Assembly: GCA_948144175.1 (NCBI GenBank)
Contig: CANXME010000803.1
Location: 310,001-374,000, forward strand
DNA length: 64,000 bases
Direction of reading: 5' to 3'
Source of the DNA: Closterium sp. NIES-65
Taxonomy: Eukaryota; Streptophyta; Zygnematophyceae; Desmidiales; Closteriaceae
The notes beneath the pieces were generated by a model, which saw nothing but the letters and a program-made list of their open reading frames with translations, ran no database searches and was not told the DNA's origin. A program made the position numbers and the translations under genes. Of this stretch, positions 20,007-31,128 are shown one piece after another. Numbering within the stretch: the stretch's first letter is position 1; each line of letters begins with the position of its first letter.

Positions 20007-20862
20007 TATTATGTGATGCTATCATTTGCATTCACGTCTGTCTGCCTCCCATCATGTGTTCGTGCGTTGCATGTGTGAAATGAGCGTGCGCAAGAATTTG
20101 TGTTTTCTGTGGTTTGGATTTTCTGAGTGTGTGTGAATGTTATTTGGCTTGAGCAGATATCTGAAGTGACTCCACTGCTCAAGAGCTTTCCGACGAACCA
20201 AGAATCATTTCAATCGGAGCACGAACAAGAAAGTTACGAACGTTGGAGTTCGTATGCTTTTGATAATTTGGTTGTGGTGACCTTGGAGAGTTGTGGGGTT
20301 GACTCAATATGGGGTACAGACTTTTGGGGGTTGGGAAACTCGTCACTACTACTGTAGTTGCTGCCAATTGGTTGGGAGAAACCAAACCAGGTTTGCAAGT
20401 GTGGCCAAGTTGGGTTGAGGTGGATTGTGGAGGTTGGGATAGTGACAAAGGTCAAAGTTGGGTTGCCTATGGGGAAGGGAATTGTATGGCATGGGGTTTC
20501 CTTGGTTGGGGACTCTCTTGGGACCTTCCCTCTCGTCCTTCTCATCCCTTCCACCTGGTTTAGTGCTACTCCAATTCTCTTGTGTGAACTTTGTGATTGA
20601 GTTAAGATTCTATGGCAGCATACCCCCTAGTGCGCCGAAATTGATAGCTCAAGAAATACTCCATCTTTTCGCATGAAGCAACTTGGGAATTGTAGCCACG
20701 GAGTAGAGCTACAACATATTCGAGTTTGATGAAGTTTTGACTGTGAACTTTTCGTCGACGGCGTTTCTTGTGAACTCGACTTTTCTGTTCAGAAACTAGG
20801 CCCAACGATGTTGAGATATTTTGGCTACTAATCTTCATAGACTCCGTCCTGAGTCTCTAACA
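20007..20862 (+). repeat. 3' LTR of A1 (856 bp)
   Basis: It begins TATTATGTGATGC, with the terminal TG changed to TA, and ends CTCTAACA. The preceding purine tract is 'agccagagggggag'. It is about 99% identical to 6399-7264 apart from the 10-bp unit. The right flank GGTTG (20863-20867) is the second target-site copy. Confidence 0.9.
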
Positions 20863-21082
20863 GGTTGCGTGCACCGAATTCTGGCTTTTCGGTTGCCACC
20901 GAATTGCCTTCTACCGAATTCGGAAAGGATCTGTTCTGGACGCTTCGCGACCCGCGGAACCTTCGCGTAACACCTGGTTACGGGGCCTTGTGTCGAGCCT
21001 ATATATAGCCTCGTCTTGTACCCACGTGATCATTCAATTCAATTCAAACTCTCATTTCTGAGCTCGATCCTAGATCCTCACA
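20863..21082 (+). repeat. Right part of the solo LTR of family C
   Basis: It continues the LTR interrupted at 6398 (GGTTG then CGTGCACCGAATTC) and ends GATCCTCACA. It matches 59973-60194 closely, including 'cctatatatagcct', a TATA-like element about 60 bp from the end. With 6241-6398 it restores a 373-bp LTR. Confidence 0.85.
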
Positions 21083-22790
21083 GTCCCTTTCACCTCTAGC
21101 TTCTTCAAGCTCCCATCCTTCACCAACTTCTGCAGCACTGGAAAGTTCACATGACACATCCTTTTGTGCCATGTCTCACGATCGGCTTCAACACTCTCAG
21201 GTGAAGCCTTTGCCCATGCAGCTCTCGCATCCACACCAGCAAGCACCTCACCATGTGGCTGCTGTGGCTGCTGCACCTTCTTGACTGCACCCAAGGCCCC
21301 AGCATTTGGTGTAGTCTCCTCTCCTCCCGCAGTTCCTTTAGCCGCTGCCGCTGCCGTTGCCATTGCTGGTGGTTTTACATTCCAAGGGATGATGGGCAGC
21401 TGCCACAAGTCCTTGATGTAGCTGCTCTTCTCCTTCAAATCCCACAGCAGCAACTTCCCAAGCTTTGCAGGGTAGCTGGTTGGGCCGAATGTAACTTTGG
21501 CCTTACTTTTCTGCAGCCGGCGCACAGAGAGAAGGTTAGTGGATAGACCTTCAACCAGTAGCACATTCCCCAACCCCACTAGCCCCTCATTGGCTCCCAT
21601 TACCTTGGCATTCCCAACACTAATCACAGGGAGCAAAGCACCAGAAGCCGCAGCCACAAACTTGATCTTCCCAGGGGCTTTACCTCATCAAGCAAATCTG
21701 CCCTCGGTGTCATGTGACTTGTGCAACCTGAATCGATCACCCAGTGAGTGAGGGGGTGCATCACAACCTTCCCAACCGAGCCCACATCACCCTCACTCCC
21801 TTGCACATCCTCAACCATGAGGAACATCCCAGGGTCGGCTTTACCTTGTGCATCATCACCTTGTGCCCCTGAACCTTGCACAGCGGCACCTCGTGCACGT
21901 TCACCACTTCACGGCTTCATGCCTGGGGGCGCCCATCCCTCAGGCTGGCTGAAACACTTGAACCATGGGTGTCCAACCTTCTTGGAGTACCAGCACGCAC
22001 CCTCCATTCGGGTGCTCTCCCTACCACCAGAGCTCCCATGCCCCTCATTGTAGTCACCTCGGCCTCTCCCTCTGCTAAAGCCTCTCCCGCGGCCTCGGCC
22101 TCTCCCACCCCCTCTTTCTCTGCTGCCTCCTGCAGCTGCATACCCCTCAGCAGTTTTGTTGGCAGCAACGCCTCCCGTGTGGTGCCTGCGGAAATCCTCC
22201 TGCAAAATCTGCTGCCGTAGCCACTCAGGTGTCCACTGGTCCTACTGAGTGTTGAGGGTGGGGATGAGATTGTCCCATGTGCTGTCAAGCACCGAGATGA
22301 TCTTGGTGCACTGCTGCATTTGCGACACCTTGCTGCCCGCCGCTGCCATCCTCGCATAGGTGTCCTTGATCTTGTCAAGAACTGGCTTCACATCATCACC
22401 CGGTCGCATGGAAAAGGCACCTAGCTCCTTCTCCAACACAATCACCATCGGCAGCGTGTTGGGCTGTATCACGTCGCGCAGCAGCTTCCACGCCTTCGGT
22501 CCCGAATCATCGAGCTCCACCAAGTCCTTGATGTGCTGGAACATGTCGTTGTTGACCGATTGAAGGATTAGGTCGTACAACACCGCGCTCTTCTCAATCC
22601 ACCGATCGCGGGCGTCGCCTTCCCCTGGCATCTTCTCCTCACCCATTGCAAGTTTCAGCAGCTTGTAGCGCTTAAACGCACTCCGCATCCGCCCGCTCCA
22701 TTCCTCATATATGGAGCCATCGAATGCCTTGATCTTGGATGGTGGCGGCTCATTCCTCTTCTCAGCTGAATCCCCACTCCCTTGACTCAT
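21083..22790 (-). pseudogene. A2 Gag, protease and integrase N-terminus
   Basis: The antisense start codon is at 22790 (MSQGSGD); upstream in-frame codons begin with TTG. The product parallels A1: Gag with FDGSIYEEWSGRMRSAF, an Arg-Gly tract, a degenerate zinc knuckle WYSKKVGHPWFKC in which the first Cys pair is damaged (Cys to Ser), the protease IDSGCTSHM near 21725, and the integrase start WHKRMCHVN near 21150. An in-frame stop lies just before 22242 and a frameshift near 21660. The frame runs out at 21083 where LTR C was inserted; the rest of the polyprotein is at 3537-6235. Confidence 0.88.
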
Positions 22791-22973
22791 TTCCTCTGCT
22801 CCCAATCACAGGTTTTGGTTCCCCCCTTTGCTGGTCACAATGTAGATCCACAAAATTTTCACAAGTGTCGGCACCAGCGAAATTTCGGCTGAGTTTCTTC
22901 TTAGCGGAAGTCACATGCAACCTCCAGAATTGCACTTCACACTTCGGTAAACTCCCCACAAGGGCCTTAATCC

Positions 22974-22985
22974 GCTCTGATACCA
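22974..22985 (-). other. Primer-binding site of A2
   Basis: GCTCTGATACCA on the + strand is TGGTATCAGAGC antisense, two bases from the 5' LTR. It is the same initiator-tRNA-Met complement as in A1. Confidence 0.9.
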
Positions 22986-22987
22986 CT

Positions 22988-24004
22988 TGTTACAGACTAA
23001 GGACGGAGTCTACGAAGATTAGGTGCCTTGGCTTAGATTGTCAGATTATAATGCATGTCTAGTCTGTAGTGGGGTACTCAAAAGTGAGTATAACCCTTTT
23101 AGGGCTTACTACTTGTATCCCCCTCCTTTCTAGTTTCAACATTTTCCTTCTAAACTCTCTCAACATTTTCCTTACACCCTCGAACTTCACCACTAAGTCA
23201 CTCCTAAACCATGGCTCCTAAGCCTACTAAACTCTAGTAACTCAACATAGATTTCTGGACAGAAATGTCGCGCGCACAAGAGACGTCGTCGACGAAAACG
23301 CACCGTTAAAACTTCACCAATTTTGGATATGTTGTAGCTCTAGAGCGTAGCTACAATTCCCAAGTTGAATCGTATCAAGAGATGAAGAATATCTTGACTT
23401 ATCAATTTTCGGCGCACAGGGGGGTATGCTGCCGTAGAATCTTAACTCAATCACAAGAGTCTCACAACATTAACACACAAGGTTGATTGAGTAGCTGGAA
23501 ACCAGGTAAGAGGGTAGAGGAGGACGAGAGGGAACATCTCGATCGAGTCCCCAACCAAGGAAACCCCATAAGCACATCAAATCCCCTCCCTATAGCAACC
23601 CCACTTTTACTTTTGTCACTTTCCCAACCTCCACAATCCACCTCACCGAAGTTGGTCACACTTCCCAACCCAATTTGGTTTCTCCCAACAACTTGGCAGC
23701 AACTACAGTAGAAAAGACGAATTTCCCAACCCCCAAAAGTCTGTACCCCATATTGAGTCAACCCGCAAATTCCCAAAGTTGGCGCATCATAATCAAAACT
23801 TGGAGCGATAATATGTTTCTCGTTCTTGCTCCGATTGCGGCGATTTTTGGTTCGTCGGAAAGCTCTTGAGCAAAGGAGTCACTTCAGATATCTGCTCAAG
23901 CCAAATAACATAAATTCTTGCACAAGCTCACACCACGCATGCAACGCACGAATATATGTTGGGAGGCAGATAGACGTGAATGCGAATGATAGCATCACAC
24001 CACA
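22988..24004 (-). repeat. 5' LTR of A2 (1017 bp, contains an insertion)
   Basis: It runs TGTTACAGACTAAGG to CATCACACCACA on the + strand. It is related to the A1 LTR but clearly diverged, so A1 and A2 are different subfamilies or very different ages. The extra length is mostly a 200-bp block near 23022-23238 that is absent from A1. Confidence 0.8.
23039..23176 (+). repeat. Possible solo LTR of family B inside the A2 LTR
   Basis: It begins TGTCAGATTATAATGC and contains a 'gtctgtagtggggtac' block and a 'cttactacttgtatcccc' block in the order seen in B LTRs. It ends CCTTACA and is 138 bp, close to the B LTR length. No clean target duplication is visible, so this is tentative. Confidence 0.4.
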
Positions 24005-24378
24005 CTACCTGTCGCGCGCCTCGGGTGCACGACGTCTTCTGCCTGCCGCGCGCCCTGCGCGCGTGGCATTTCTATTTTTTTCTTCCCGCCGCGCGCTCGG
24101 GGCGTGCGGCGGTTTTCTGTCCGCCACGTGCCCCGTGCGCGTGCGGCGGTTTCGTCGCGCGACGCAGCGCCCCGGGGGCCCACGCGCTGTCCCCTCCCGT
24201 TGCCCGTCGCGGCGTTCCAACGACCTGCGCGCCATCCCCCCTCTCGTCGCCCGTCGAAGCGCCCCGGGGGCCCGCGCGCTGTCCCCTCCCGTCGCTCGCC
24301 GCGGTGTCCCGGGGGCCTGCGCGCCGCCCTGCCCGTCGCCTGCCGCGCCGCCCTGGGGGCCAGCGCGTCGCCCCCCCC

Positions 24379-24417
<39 letters not shown>

Positions 24418-24910
24418 CGTCGCCCGTCAAGGCGCCCTAAGGGCCTGCGCGCCGCCCCGCTTCCGCTCGCACGCCACCCCAGCAGCTGCCCGCGTTTCTA
24501 CCCCGCGCCGCCAGCGTTTGGGGTGTGGGGGTGGCGGGTGTGTGAGCCGTCCCCTGCTCCTCCTCCTCCATCGTCTCCCACTTCTGCAGCTACCGCTGAG
24601 GGGGGTGGGTGTGTGGGAGCCGAGGAAGTGGCGCTAGGTGGGTGACATGGGTGTGGAGCTAGGGGTGCAGCAAGGGGTGTGTGAAAGGGGTGTGGGTCAG
24701 TTGGGGGAGGTTGAGCGGAGGTAGCCGTCGTGTCGCCAGCAGCTGCCGCCGCCACTGACAGCAGGAGCTGCCGCCGCGGTCACGGCTTTGTCCCTGCCGA
24801 CGCGCCTCGGCCCTGCCCCACCGCTTGCCGGCCCCAACCTACCAGCCCTGGTGAGAGCACTGCCGAGCCACGCCTGCTACTGCTGCCCCTAGCCTGCTGC
24901 CACTGCTGTC
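24005..24910 (+). repeat. GC-rich tandem-repeat leader of B1
   Basis: 24110-24470 contains imperfect repeats of a 'gcgccccgggggcccgcgcgctg' / 'cccctcccgtcgcccgtcg' unit and a 35-C run (24380-24414). The rest is proline/alanine-codon-rich leader with no conserved frame. It occupies the position of the tandem-repeat leaders in B2, B3 and B5. Long open frames read here on both strands are a by-product of GC richness. Confidence 0.75.
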
Positions 24911-27900
24911 ATGGCTACCCCTAGTGTTCTAGTCTTTGATGCTGAGGGTCGGGCTGTTGACTTTGAGGTCTGGGTCGATGATCTACAGCTTTTACTACAG
25001 TGCGATAGGAAGGACGGTCTATCCCTGTTCGATCTCACGTCTGGCGCCTCTACTGCCCCTGCTGCCGATGCTGACAGCACTGTTCGCTCACAGTGGGCCA
25101 CACACGATGCTGCTGCCCGTCTTGCTGTGCGTAGTCACTTGCCGTCCACTGAGCGCGCGCACTTTAGTCAGTACAAGAGTGCTAAGACCTTGTACGATGC
25201 TGTAGTTGCACGCTACTCTTCCCCTGCCACTGCTGCCCTTAGCCGCCTCATACTGCCATACCTGTTTCCTGACCTCCAAGAACCCCCCCCCCCCCCCCAT
25301 GTACATCACCCTCTACTACATATTCACCCGCCTCCTTGACTCCCTTCGCTCGGTCAGGGACCACTTCCTCTCTGTTTGCCCCACCACACTCACCGTTGAC
25401 CTCCTTGAGGAGCGCCTCCTAACAGCTGAGAAGAGTACAGTCGCTGTAGGAGCCTCTCGTGGTGACCCTCGTGCCCCCGTCTTTGACGGGTGCTCCCCCT
25501 CCCCCCTTTTGCCCTCTGTTGCCTCTGCTGCTGCCGTCGACTTCATTGGCACCGAGTCGGTCGGCGCTGTGTCTGCCCCTAGCGGGCGACGCCGCACCAG
25601 CAAGGGCAAGGGGGGCAAGGGCGCTGGACAGGCTCGCGGGGGCGGTGGAGGTGGCGGTGGAGGAGGCGGAGGGATTGGGGGTGATGGTGGGAGTGGTGGC
25701 GGGGGTGGGGGCTTCGGTGGCGGCGGTGGAGGCGGAGGCGGCGGCGGCGGTGGCGGTGGGAGCGGAGGAGGAGGCAGTGGCGGCGGTGGCGGAGGTGGCC
25801 GCGGAGGAGGTGGAGCTAGTCAGGGTGGCTCTGCGCAGCGGGGCGGCTTCGATGGTGGTCATTGCCAGCAGCAGCACCGCACTCGTGAAACCCCGCCCCC
25901 CCAGCAGCTTCGTGAGTGGTACTCTGCGCGTCAGCAGGGTGGGGGTGCTGGTCCATGTACCTACGTCCTGCGTACCGGCGACCGCACTGGTGAGCCGTGC
26001 GGTGGTCCGCACACCATCCAGCGCTGCTTCGGCCGCCTGACGGACGCTTGGCGTCTCCAGTTCCATAACGCCACTGACATCCCCCACTAGGGCGAGCTGC
26101 TTAGGTCGGGGGTTGCTATCTTTGATCTAGATTATCATGCTATTCTTGCTGCCATGTATGTTGTGTCTACTAGTGATGAGGGTGACTGTTACCTGTGTGT
26201 TCCGCCTGACCCGGGCATTGAGGCTGCTGCTCTAGGTGCTGGTGAGGCTGCTCCTCTAGGTGCTAGTGCGTCTGCTGCCCCAGGTGCTGGTGAGTCTGCT
26301 CTCTCAGGTACCACGTCGGCTCAGGCCTTACACACCTTCACCCTTGACTCGGGTGCTTCCCGCTCCTTCTTTCGAGACCGCACCACGCTTACGCCGCTTA
26401 GTCGGCCGGTTGCGGTCTCCCTGGCGGACCCCTCTCGGGGTCCTGTCCTTGCCCACTTCTCCACTGTCTTACCGTGTCCGGCGGCCCCCTCTGGCACCCT
26501 GTCAGGTCTCTACCTCCCCTCGTTCTCTACGAACTTGGTGAGTGGTGCTGATCTACAGAATGGGGGGGTTGACCAGTTCACTCCTGCGAGTCAGCGGGTG
26601 ACCCACTGTACGTGTGCTCGGACGGGCCGACACTTGGCCACGTTTACCCGTCGGCCGGGGTCGAGCCTGTACACACTGACTACTGAGTCTCCTCCGGTTG
26701 CTGAGTCTGGTCAGGTAGCTGCGTCGAGTTAGGTGTTTGCTGCAGCGTCCAGGTCTGGTCCTCAGTCTGCTCCCTGCTCGTGTCGTCTCCTGTCCCACCA
26801 GACTCTCCTCTGGCACCACCGCCTTGGTCACACCTCTCTGCCTCGTCTCTGAGGCATGGCCTCCCGTGTCCTTGTCTCTGGTCTCCCCCGGTCCCTCCCT
26901 CCCCTCCCTCCGGGGCCTGACCCTACCTGCGTTTCCTGCGTTGAGGGGCGGCAGCTCGTCGCCCCTCACTCCTCCCAGTTTCCTCCGACAGAGGCTCCGC
27001 CTTAGAGTCTTCACATGGACGTGTGGGGCCCCGCCCGCGTCCGTGGCTAGGGTCACGAGCGTTACTTCCAGTTGGTGGTTGACGACTACTCGCGTTACAC
27101 CACGGTGTTCCCCTTGCGCAGCAAGTGTGACGTCACTGAGGTATTGATCGACTGGATCCGCGCAGCTTGTCTCCAGCTCAGGCAGAGTTTCGGCTCGGAC
27201 TTTCCTGTTCTGCGTCTGCACTCTGACAGAGGCGAGGAGTTTTTCTCTGCCCTTCAGGGAGCCTTCTGTTGTGCACAGGGCATCCGCCAGACCTTCACGC
27301 TTCCGGCCTCTCCACAGCAAAATGGGATTGTTGAGCGCCGCATTGGCATGGTCATGGACATCGCTCGTACGTCCATGATCCATGCGGCTGCTCCCCATTT
27401 TCTGTGGCCGTTTGCGGTTCAGTACGCAGCGCATCAGATCAACCTTCAGCCCCGTGTCTCTTTGCCAAAGACCTCCCCCACCTTGCGGTGGACGGGGAAG
27501 GTTGGCGCTGCATCTGCGTTTCGGGTCTGGGGATCTCGGGCGTTTGTCCGCGACTTGTCTGCGGACAAGCTGTCCCCCCGTGCTGTTCCCTGCGTCTTCC
27601 TTGGCCTCTCCCCCTGACGCGCCTGGTTGGCAGTTTTACCACCCCACCTCGCGCCGTGTTCTGTCCTCCCAGGACGTCACGTTTGACAAGTCGGTTCCTT
27701 ACTACCGTCTCTTCCCCAACCGCACTGCGCCCCTTCCCCCGCCCCCGCTCTTCCTTGCGCCAGGTCCCCCCCCGGTAGACCCCCTCCCCCCTCAGGGACC
27801 TGCCCCGTCAGGTGTGTCCCAGGTAGACGCAGTCGAGCCTGTCGAGATAGCTGTTGACTCTGGTAATGCTAGGGGTGCTGAGCCTGGGGGTGCTGAGTCT

Positions 27901-30659
27901 GGGGGTGCTGAGCCAGGGGGTGCTGAGTCTGGGGGTGCTGGGCCTGGGGGTGCGGAGCCTGGGGGTACGGAGGGGGTGCTGAGCATGGGGGTGCGGAGCC
28001 TGGGGGTGCTGGGTCTACTCGTGTGGCCTCTGGCGGTGCTGGGTTTGGGGCCCCTTTGGGTGCCTCATCGAGGCGGGAGCTACCCTCTCCACACGAGCTG
28101 GGCGAGTGGTTTGCCCGGCGCTGGAGCCGTGCTGCTGGAGCTGGAGGTGTTGCTGTTACTGCTGACCCTGGGGTCGGCACTGGAGTTACTGGAGCCACTG
28201 GTCCTGGAGGTGCTCGTACTGGCGGTACTGGAGCTGCTGGGCGTGGGGGTGCTGCTGAGACTGCTGGAGCTGACGGTCCTGCTGGAGTTGGCGCTGCTGG
28301 AGGTCCTTGCGATGGAGGTGCTGCTGGAGCTGGTACTTCTGGGGGTGCTGGAGTTGGCGCTACTGGAGCTACTGGGGGTGCTACTTGAGCGGGTGGTGCT
28401 GCTGGCGCTGGTACTGCCACTGGGGGTATAGGTGCTGTCCCTGCTGGTTCTGGAGGCGCTGCGCGGCCGCGGCCGTACTTCGTTCCGCTCCTTGAGCAGG
28501 TTCTTGGTCTCCCACCCTCTACTGGTCCTGCTCCTCCCTTAGAGTGTCCACAGCCTGTCCAGTCGCGGTCACAGTTACAGCCCGCCTCCCCCCTACCTGC
28601 TCCTTCTCCCTACACTGGTCCTACTGGAGGTCTTGCTGAGCGTCGTGACCCTGCGTCTCGTCCTCCGTCGTCTGTTCGTGCTGCTCGCACTAGTAGTCGT
28701 GCTCCGCGTCCGCGTCCTCCTGCGGTCCCAGGCACACACCAGATGGCACTGCGTCCTTCCACTACTCCTCTGCGTGTCCGGTTGCCGTCTCCTCCAGAGT
28801 CCTCTCTTCCTGTCCTTGCTGACCCGGAGTCTGACTCTCTTCGTGCTGCAAGTCCTACGGTCACACGTCTCCTTGCTACTGTTGTCACTGACCCTTCCTT
28901 TTAGTCCACAGCTGCGTCTACCTTGGTTGCTGAGCTTGTCGACTTTGCTGCTCGCTGTCGTCTAGACTACGCTGCTAGTCTTGTTGTTGAGTCTGGGTCT
29001 GTCCGTCCTCCGTCCGTCGGGGGTGAGTGTGTTCTTAGCACGGACGTCCTTGAGGACAGGCAGGAGGAGTTCCAGTGTTTTGCTGTTGCTTTGCCTCATC
29101 TCATGTCCACGCTGATTGCCCCTGAGGGAGACCCGGATGCACCAGACATCCCGACTCCTCGATCGTACGCTGAGGCGATCGAGGGTCCCTAATCCTCACA
29201 GTGGCAGTCAGCCATGGACGCAGAGATGGCTTCGTGGAAGTTCACAGGCACCTACGTTGACAAGGTTCCCCCACCTGGGGCGAACATCGTCAGTGGCATG
29301 TGGATTTTCAGGGTGAAGCGGCCGCCGGGTTCTCCGCATGTCTTCAAGGCGCGTTACGTGGCTCGAGGCTTCAGTCAGCAGCAGGGAGTTGACTACTTTC
29401 AGACCTTCTCTCTCACCCCGAAGATGACCACTCTTCGGGTGCTGCTGCACATAGCCGCTCAGCGCGACCACGAGCTTCACTCTCTTGACTTCATCACAGC
29501 TTTCCTGCAGGGCAGCCTGCACGAGGAGATGTGGCTGCGCCGCCCACCTGGCTTCACTGGGGCGTTTCCCCTAGGTACCCAGTGGAGCCTCCGGCGGCCA
29601 GTCTACGGTCTCCGCCAGGCGCCCCGTGAGTGGCATGACACACTGAGGACTACACTTGCGGCTCTTGGGTTTGCTCCTTCTACTGCTGACCCGTCGCTGT
29701 TTCTGCGCACCGACACCTCTTTGCCGCCATTCTACATCCTCGTGTACGTCGACGACTTGGTCTTTGCCACTGCTGACACTGCTGGACTCGCCCACGTGAA
29801 GTCTGCGCTGCAGAAGAGACACACGTGCACAGACCTGGGTGAACTACACAGCTACCTTGGCTTGCAGATCACCCGGGACAGAGCACAGCACACCATTACC
29901 CTGACTCAGTCACACATGGTGCAGCAGGTCCTTCAGCGCTTCGACTTCACGTACTCCTCGCCTCAGGCCACTCCTCTGCCTACTCGCCACTCGCTCTCAG
30001 CTCTGCCTTCGGATGAGTCCGTAGAGCCGAGTGGCCCGTACCCAGAGCTTGTTGGCTGCCTCATGTACCTGATGACCTGCACACGACCTGACCTTGCATA
30101 CCCTCTTAGCATCTTGGCACGCTATGTTGCTCCTGGGAGACATCGACCAGAGCACATGGCTGCAGCGAAGAGGGTGTTGCGCTACTTGTGCAGTACATTG
30201 GGCATGGGGCTAGTGCTTGGAGGGCGACGTTCAGTGGTCCTCACAGGTCACGCAGACGCTTCTTGGGCTGACGACCAGGCTACGCAGCGGTCGTCACAGG
30301 GTTACACCTTCAGCCTTGGTTCCGGCTCGGTTTCGTGGCAGTCTACCCGCTCGTCTTCTGTTCTCGGCTCCAGCTGTGAGGCTGAGATCTACGCGGGGGC
30401 CATGGCTGCACAGGAGCCACGCTGGCTCACCTACCTGCTCACTGACCTAGGAGAGCCGCCTTGTTCTCCTCCAGTTCTGTACGTAGACAACAAGGCCATG
30501 CTGGCCTTGTGTCGGGAGCACAGACTGGAGCACAGAACGAAGCACATTGCTCTTCGCTACTTCCTTGGTCGTGATCTGCAGCAATGTGGTCAGCTGCGCC
30601 TTGCTTACGTGGCCTCTGAGGCCAACACTGCTGATATCTTTACCAAGGCACGATGCTAG
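24911..30659 (+). pseudogene. B1 copia Gag-Pol, multiply interrupted
   Basis: The start is MATPSVLVFDAEGRAVDFE at 24911. Gag continues to 25282, where a 16-C run replaces about 30 codons present in B2 and B3 and shifts the frame. A Gly-rich tract (about 25640-25830), a PQQLREWY motif and a variant zinc motif ending PCGGPHTIQRC follow. Protease has LDSGASRSFF (Asp at 26346). Integrase shows WHHRLGH, HMDVWGP, LHSDRGEEF and QQNGIVERRIG. A repeat-rich spacer (about 27860-28480) leads to RT with YVDDLVF (about 29746) and RNase H with YVDNKAMLALC. Stops occur at 26088, 26730, near 26850, 27003, 27047 and 29190, with a frameshift around 27617. The last part, 29214-30659, is a clean 480-codon RT-RNase H frame ending early at FTKARC. 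Confidence 0.88.
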
Positions 30660-30894
30660 GTCTTGTGCCTACTTGGCCTCACTTGCTCACTTCTTGACCT
30701 TGCTTGTACTGTGATCTTTCTATACCTGCACTTGCTTGTTTACCTTTATATATGATCTTGCATGTGAACTGGCCTTATGGCCTTGAACTTGTGCTCGGAA
30801 TGTGTGGTGACGTTGTGATCCACCCTGAGCTTGCTTTGCTTTGCTTGACTGGTCTTGTGACCTCTTGTTCTCCCCCACTTTGCCTATGGGGGTG
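30660..30894 (+). other. 3' untranslated region of B1
   Basis: It is shared with all B copies in the window: a pyrimidine-rich start, a short AT microsatellite, the 'gatccaccctgagcttgc' block and 'cctatgggggtgtg' immediately before the LTR as probable polypurine tract. Confidence 0.75.
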
Positions 30895-31020
30895 TGTCAA
30901 ACTCATATGCTATAGTCTGTGTAGGCTGTAGTGGGGTAGACAATATGGGGTACAACACTTTTAGGTTTTCCTACTTGTACCCACCTGCTTGCTAGTTCAT
31001 TCATTCCTCATTTCTTCACA
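30895..31020 (+). repeat. 3' LTR of B1 (126 bp)
   Basis: It begins TGTCAAACTC and ends TTCTTCACA. It has the B LTR core 'tgtaggctgtagtggggta' and 'ttcctacttgtaccc'. At 126 bp it is an unusually short but typical LTR for this family. Confidence 0.85.
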
Positions 31021-31128
31021 CGACGGTGGGTTGTGGGATGGCGCTTGCATTGGAGATGTAGCACTTGGAGCCCACCATGTGCTACCCGCAGCAACTGTCA
31101 AGGTACCAAGTGTTGTAGGATTTTGCGC

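Larger units (their letters stand above)
6399..20862 (+). mobile_element. Complete TNT1-like copia element A1, itself split by D
   Basis: The element is bounded by long LTRs (6399-7264 and 20007-20862) and by perfect 5-bp target duplications GGTTG at 6394-6398 and 20863-20867. A primer-binding site follows the 5' LTR, and a purine tract (about 19994-20005) precedes the 3' LTR. Without the D insertion the element is about 6.5 kb. The LTRs differ by a 10-bp tandem unit and roughly nine substitutions, so A1 is older than D. One in-frame stop, a 1-nt deletion and an 11-bp deletion make it non-coding as a unit. Confidence 0.92.
2942..24004 (-). mobile_element. Outer TNT1-like copia element A2 (antisense), with nested C, A1 and D
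   Basis: The two halves of one antisense element are separated by the nested insertions. The 5' LTR, primer-binding site and Gag-protease lie at 21083-24004, and integrase-RT-RNase H plus the 3' LTR lie at 2942-6240. The coding sequence is continuous across the gap: the peptide ends at KLEVKG near 21090 and resumes at AKEIGS near 6225, exactly as in the A1 copy at about 9200-9225. The gap is flanked by GTTCC (6236-6240) and GTCCC (21083-21087), a 5-bp target duplication with one mismatch. The left LTR is truncated. Confidence 0.85.
24005..31020 (+). mobile_element. 5'-truncated family-B copia element B1
   Basis: It has a GC-rich leader, a degenerate Gag-Pol and a 3' LTR in the same orientation. 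No 5' LTR or primer-binding site is visible before 24005, where the A2 LTR ends. The right end abuts antisense F2 gag sequence at 31021, which suggests B1 entered F2. With the left end missing I cannot prove this with a target duplication. Confidence 0.8.

Noticed and set aside
24005..24645. Overlapping long frames coding Pro/Ala/Arg-rich proteins on both strands
   Set aside because: They overlie GC-rich tandem repeats and a 35-C run, occur in several frames at once and have no conserved motif; composition alone explains them.
27869..28420. Antisense Pro/Ala-rich 183-codon frame
   Set aside because: It is the complement of the Gly-rich spacer repeats of B1; comparable antisense frames appear over every Gly-rich or GAEP repeat in the window.
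29214..30659. Envelope-like or extra gene in B elements
   Set aside because: The frames are the RT-RNase H end of Pol; no additional frame lies between Pol and the 3' LTR in any B copy.
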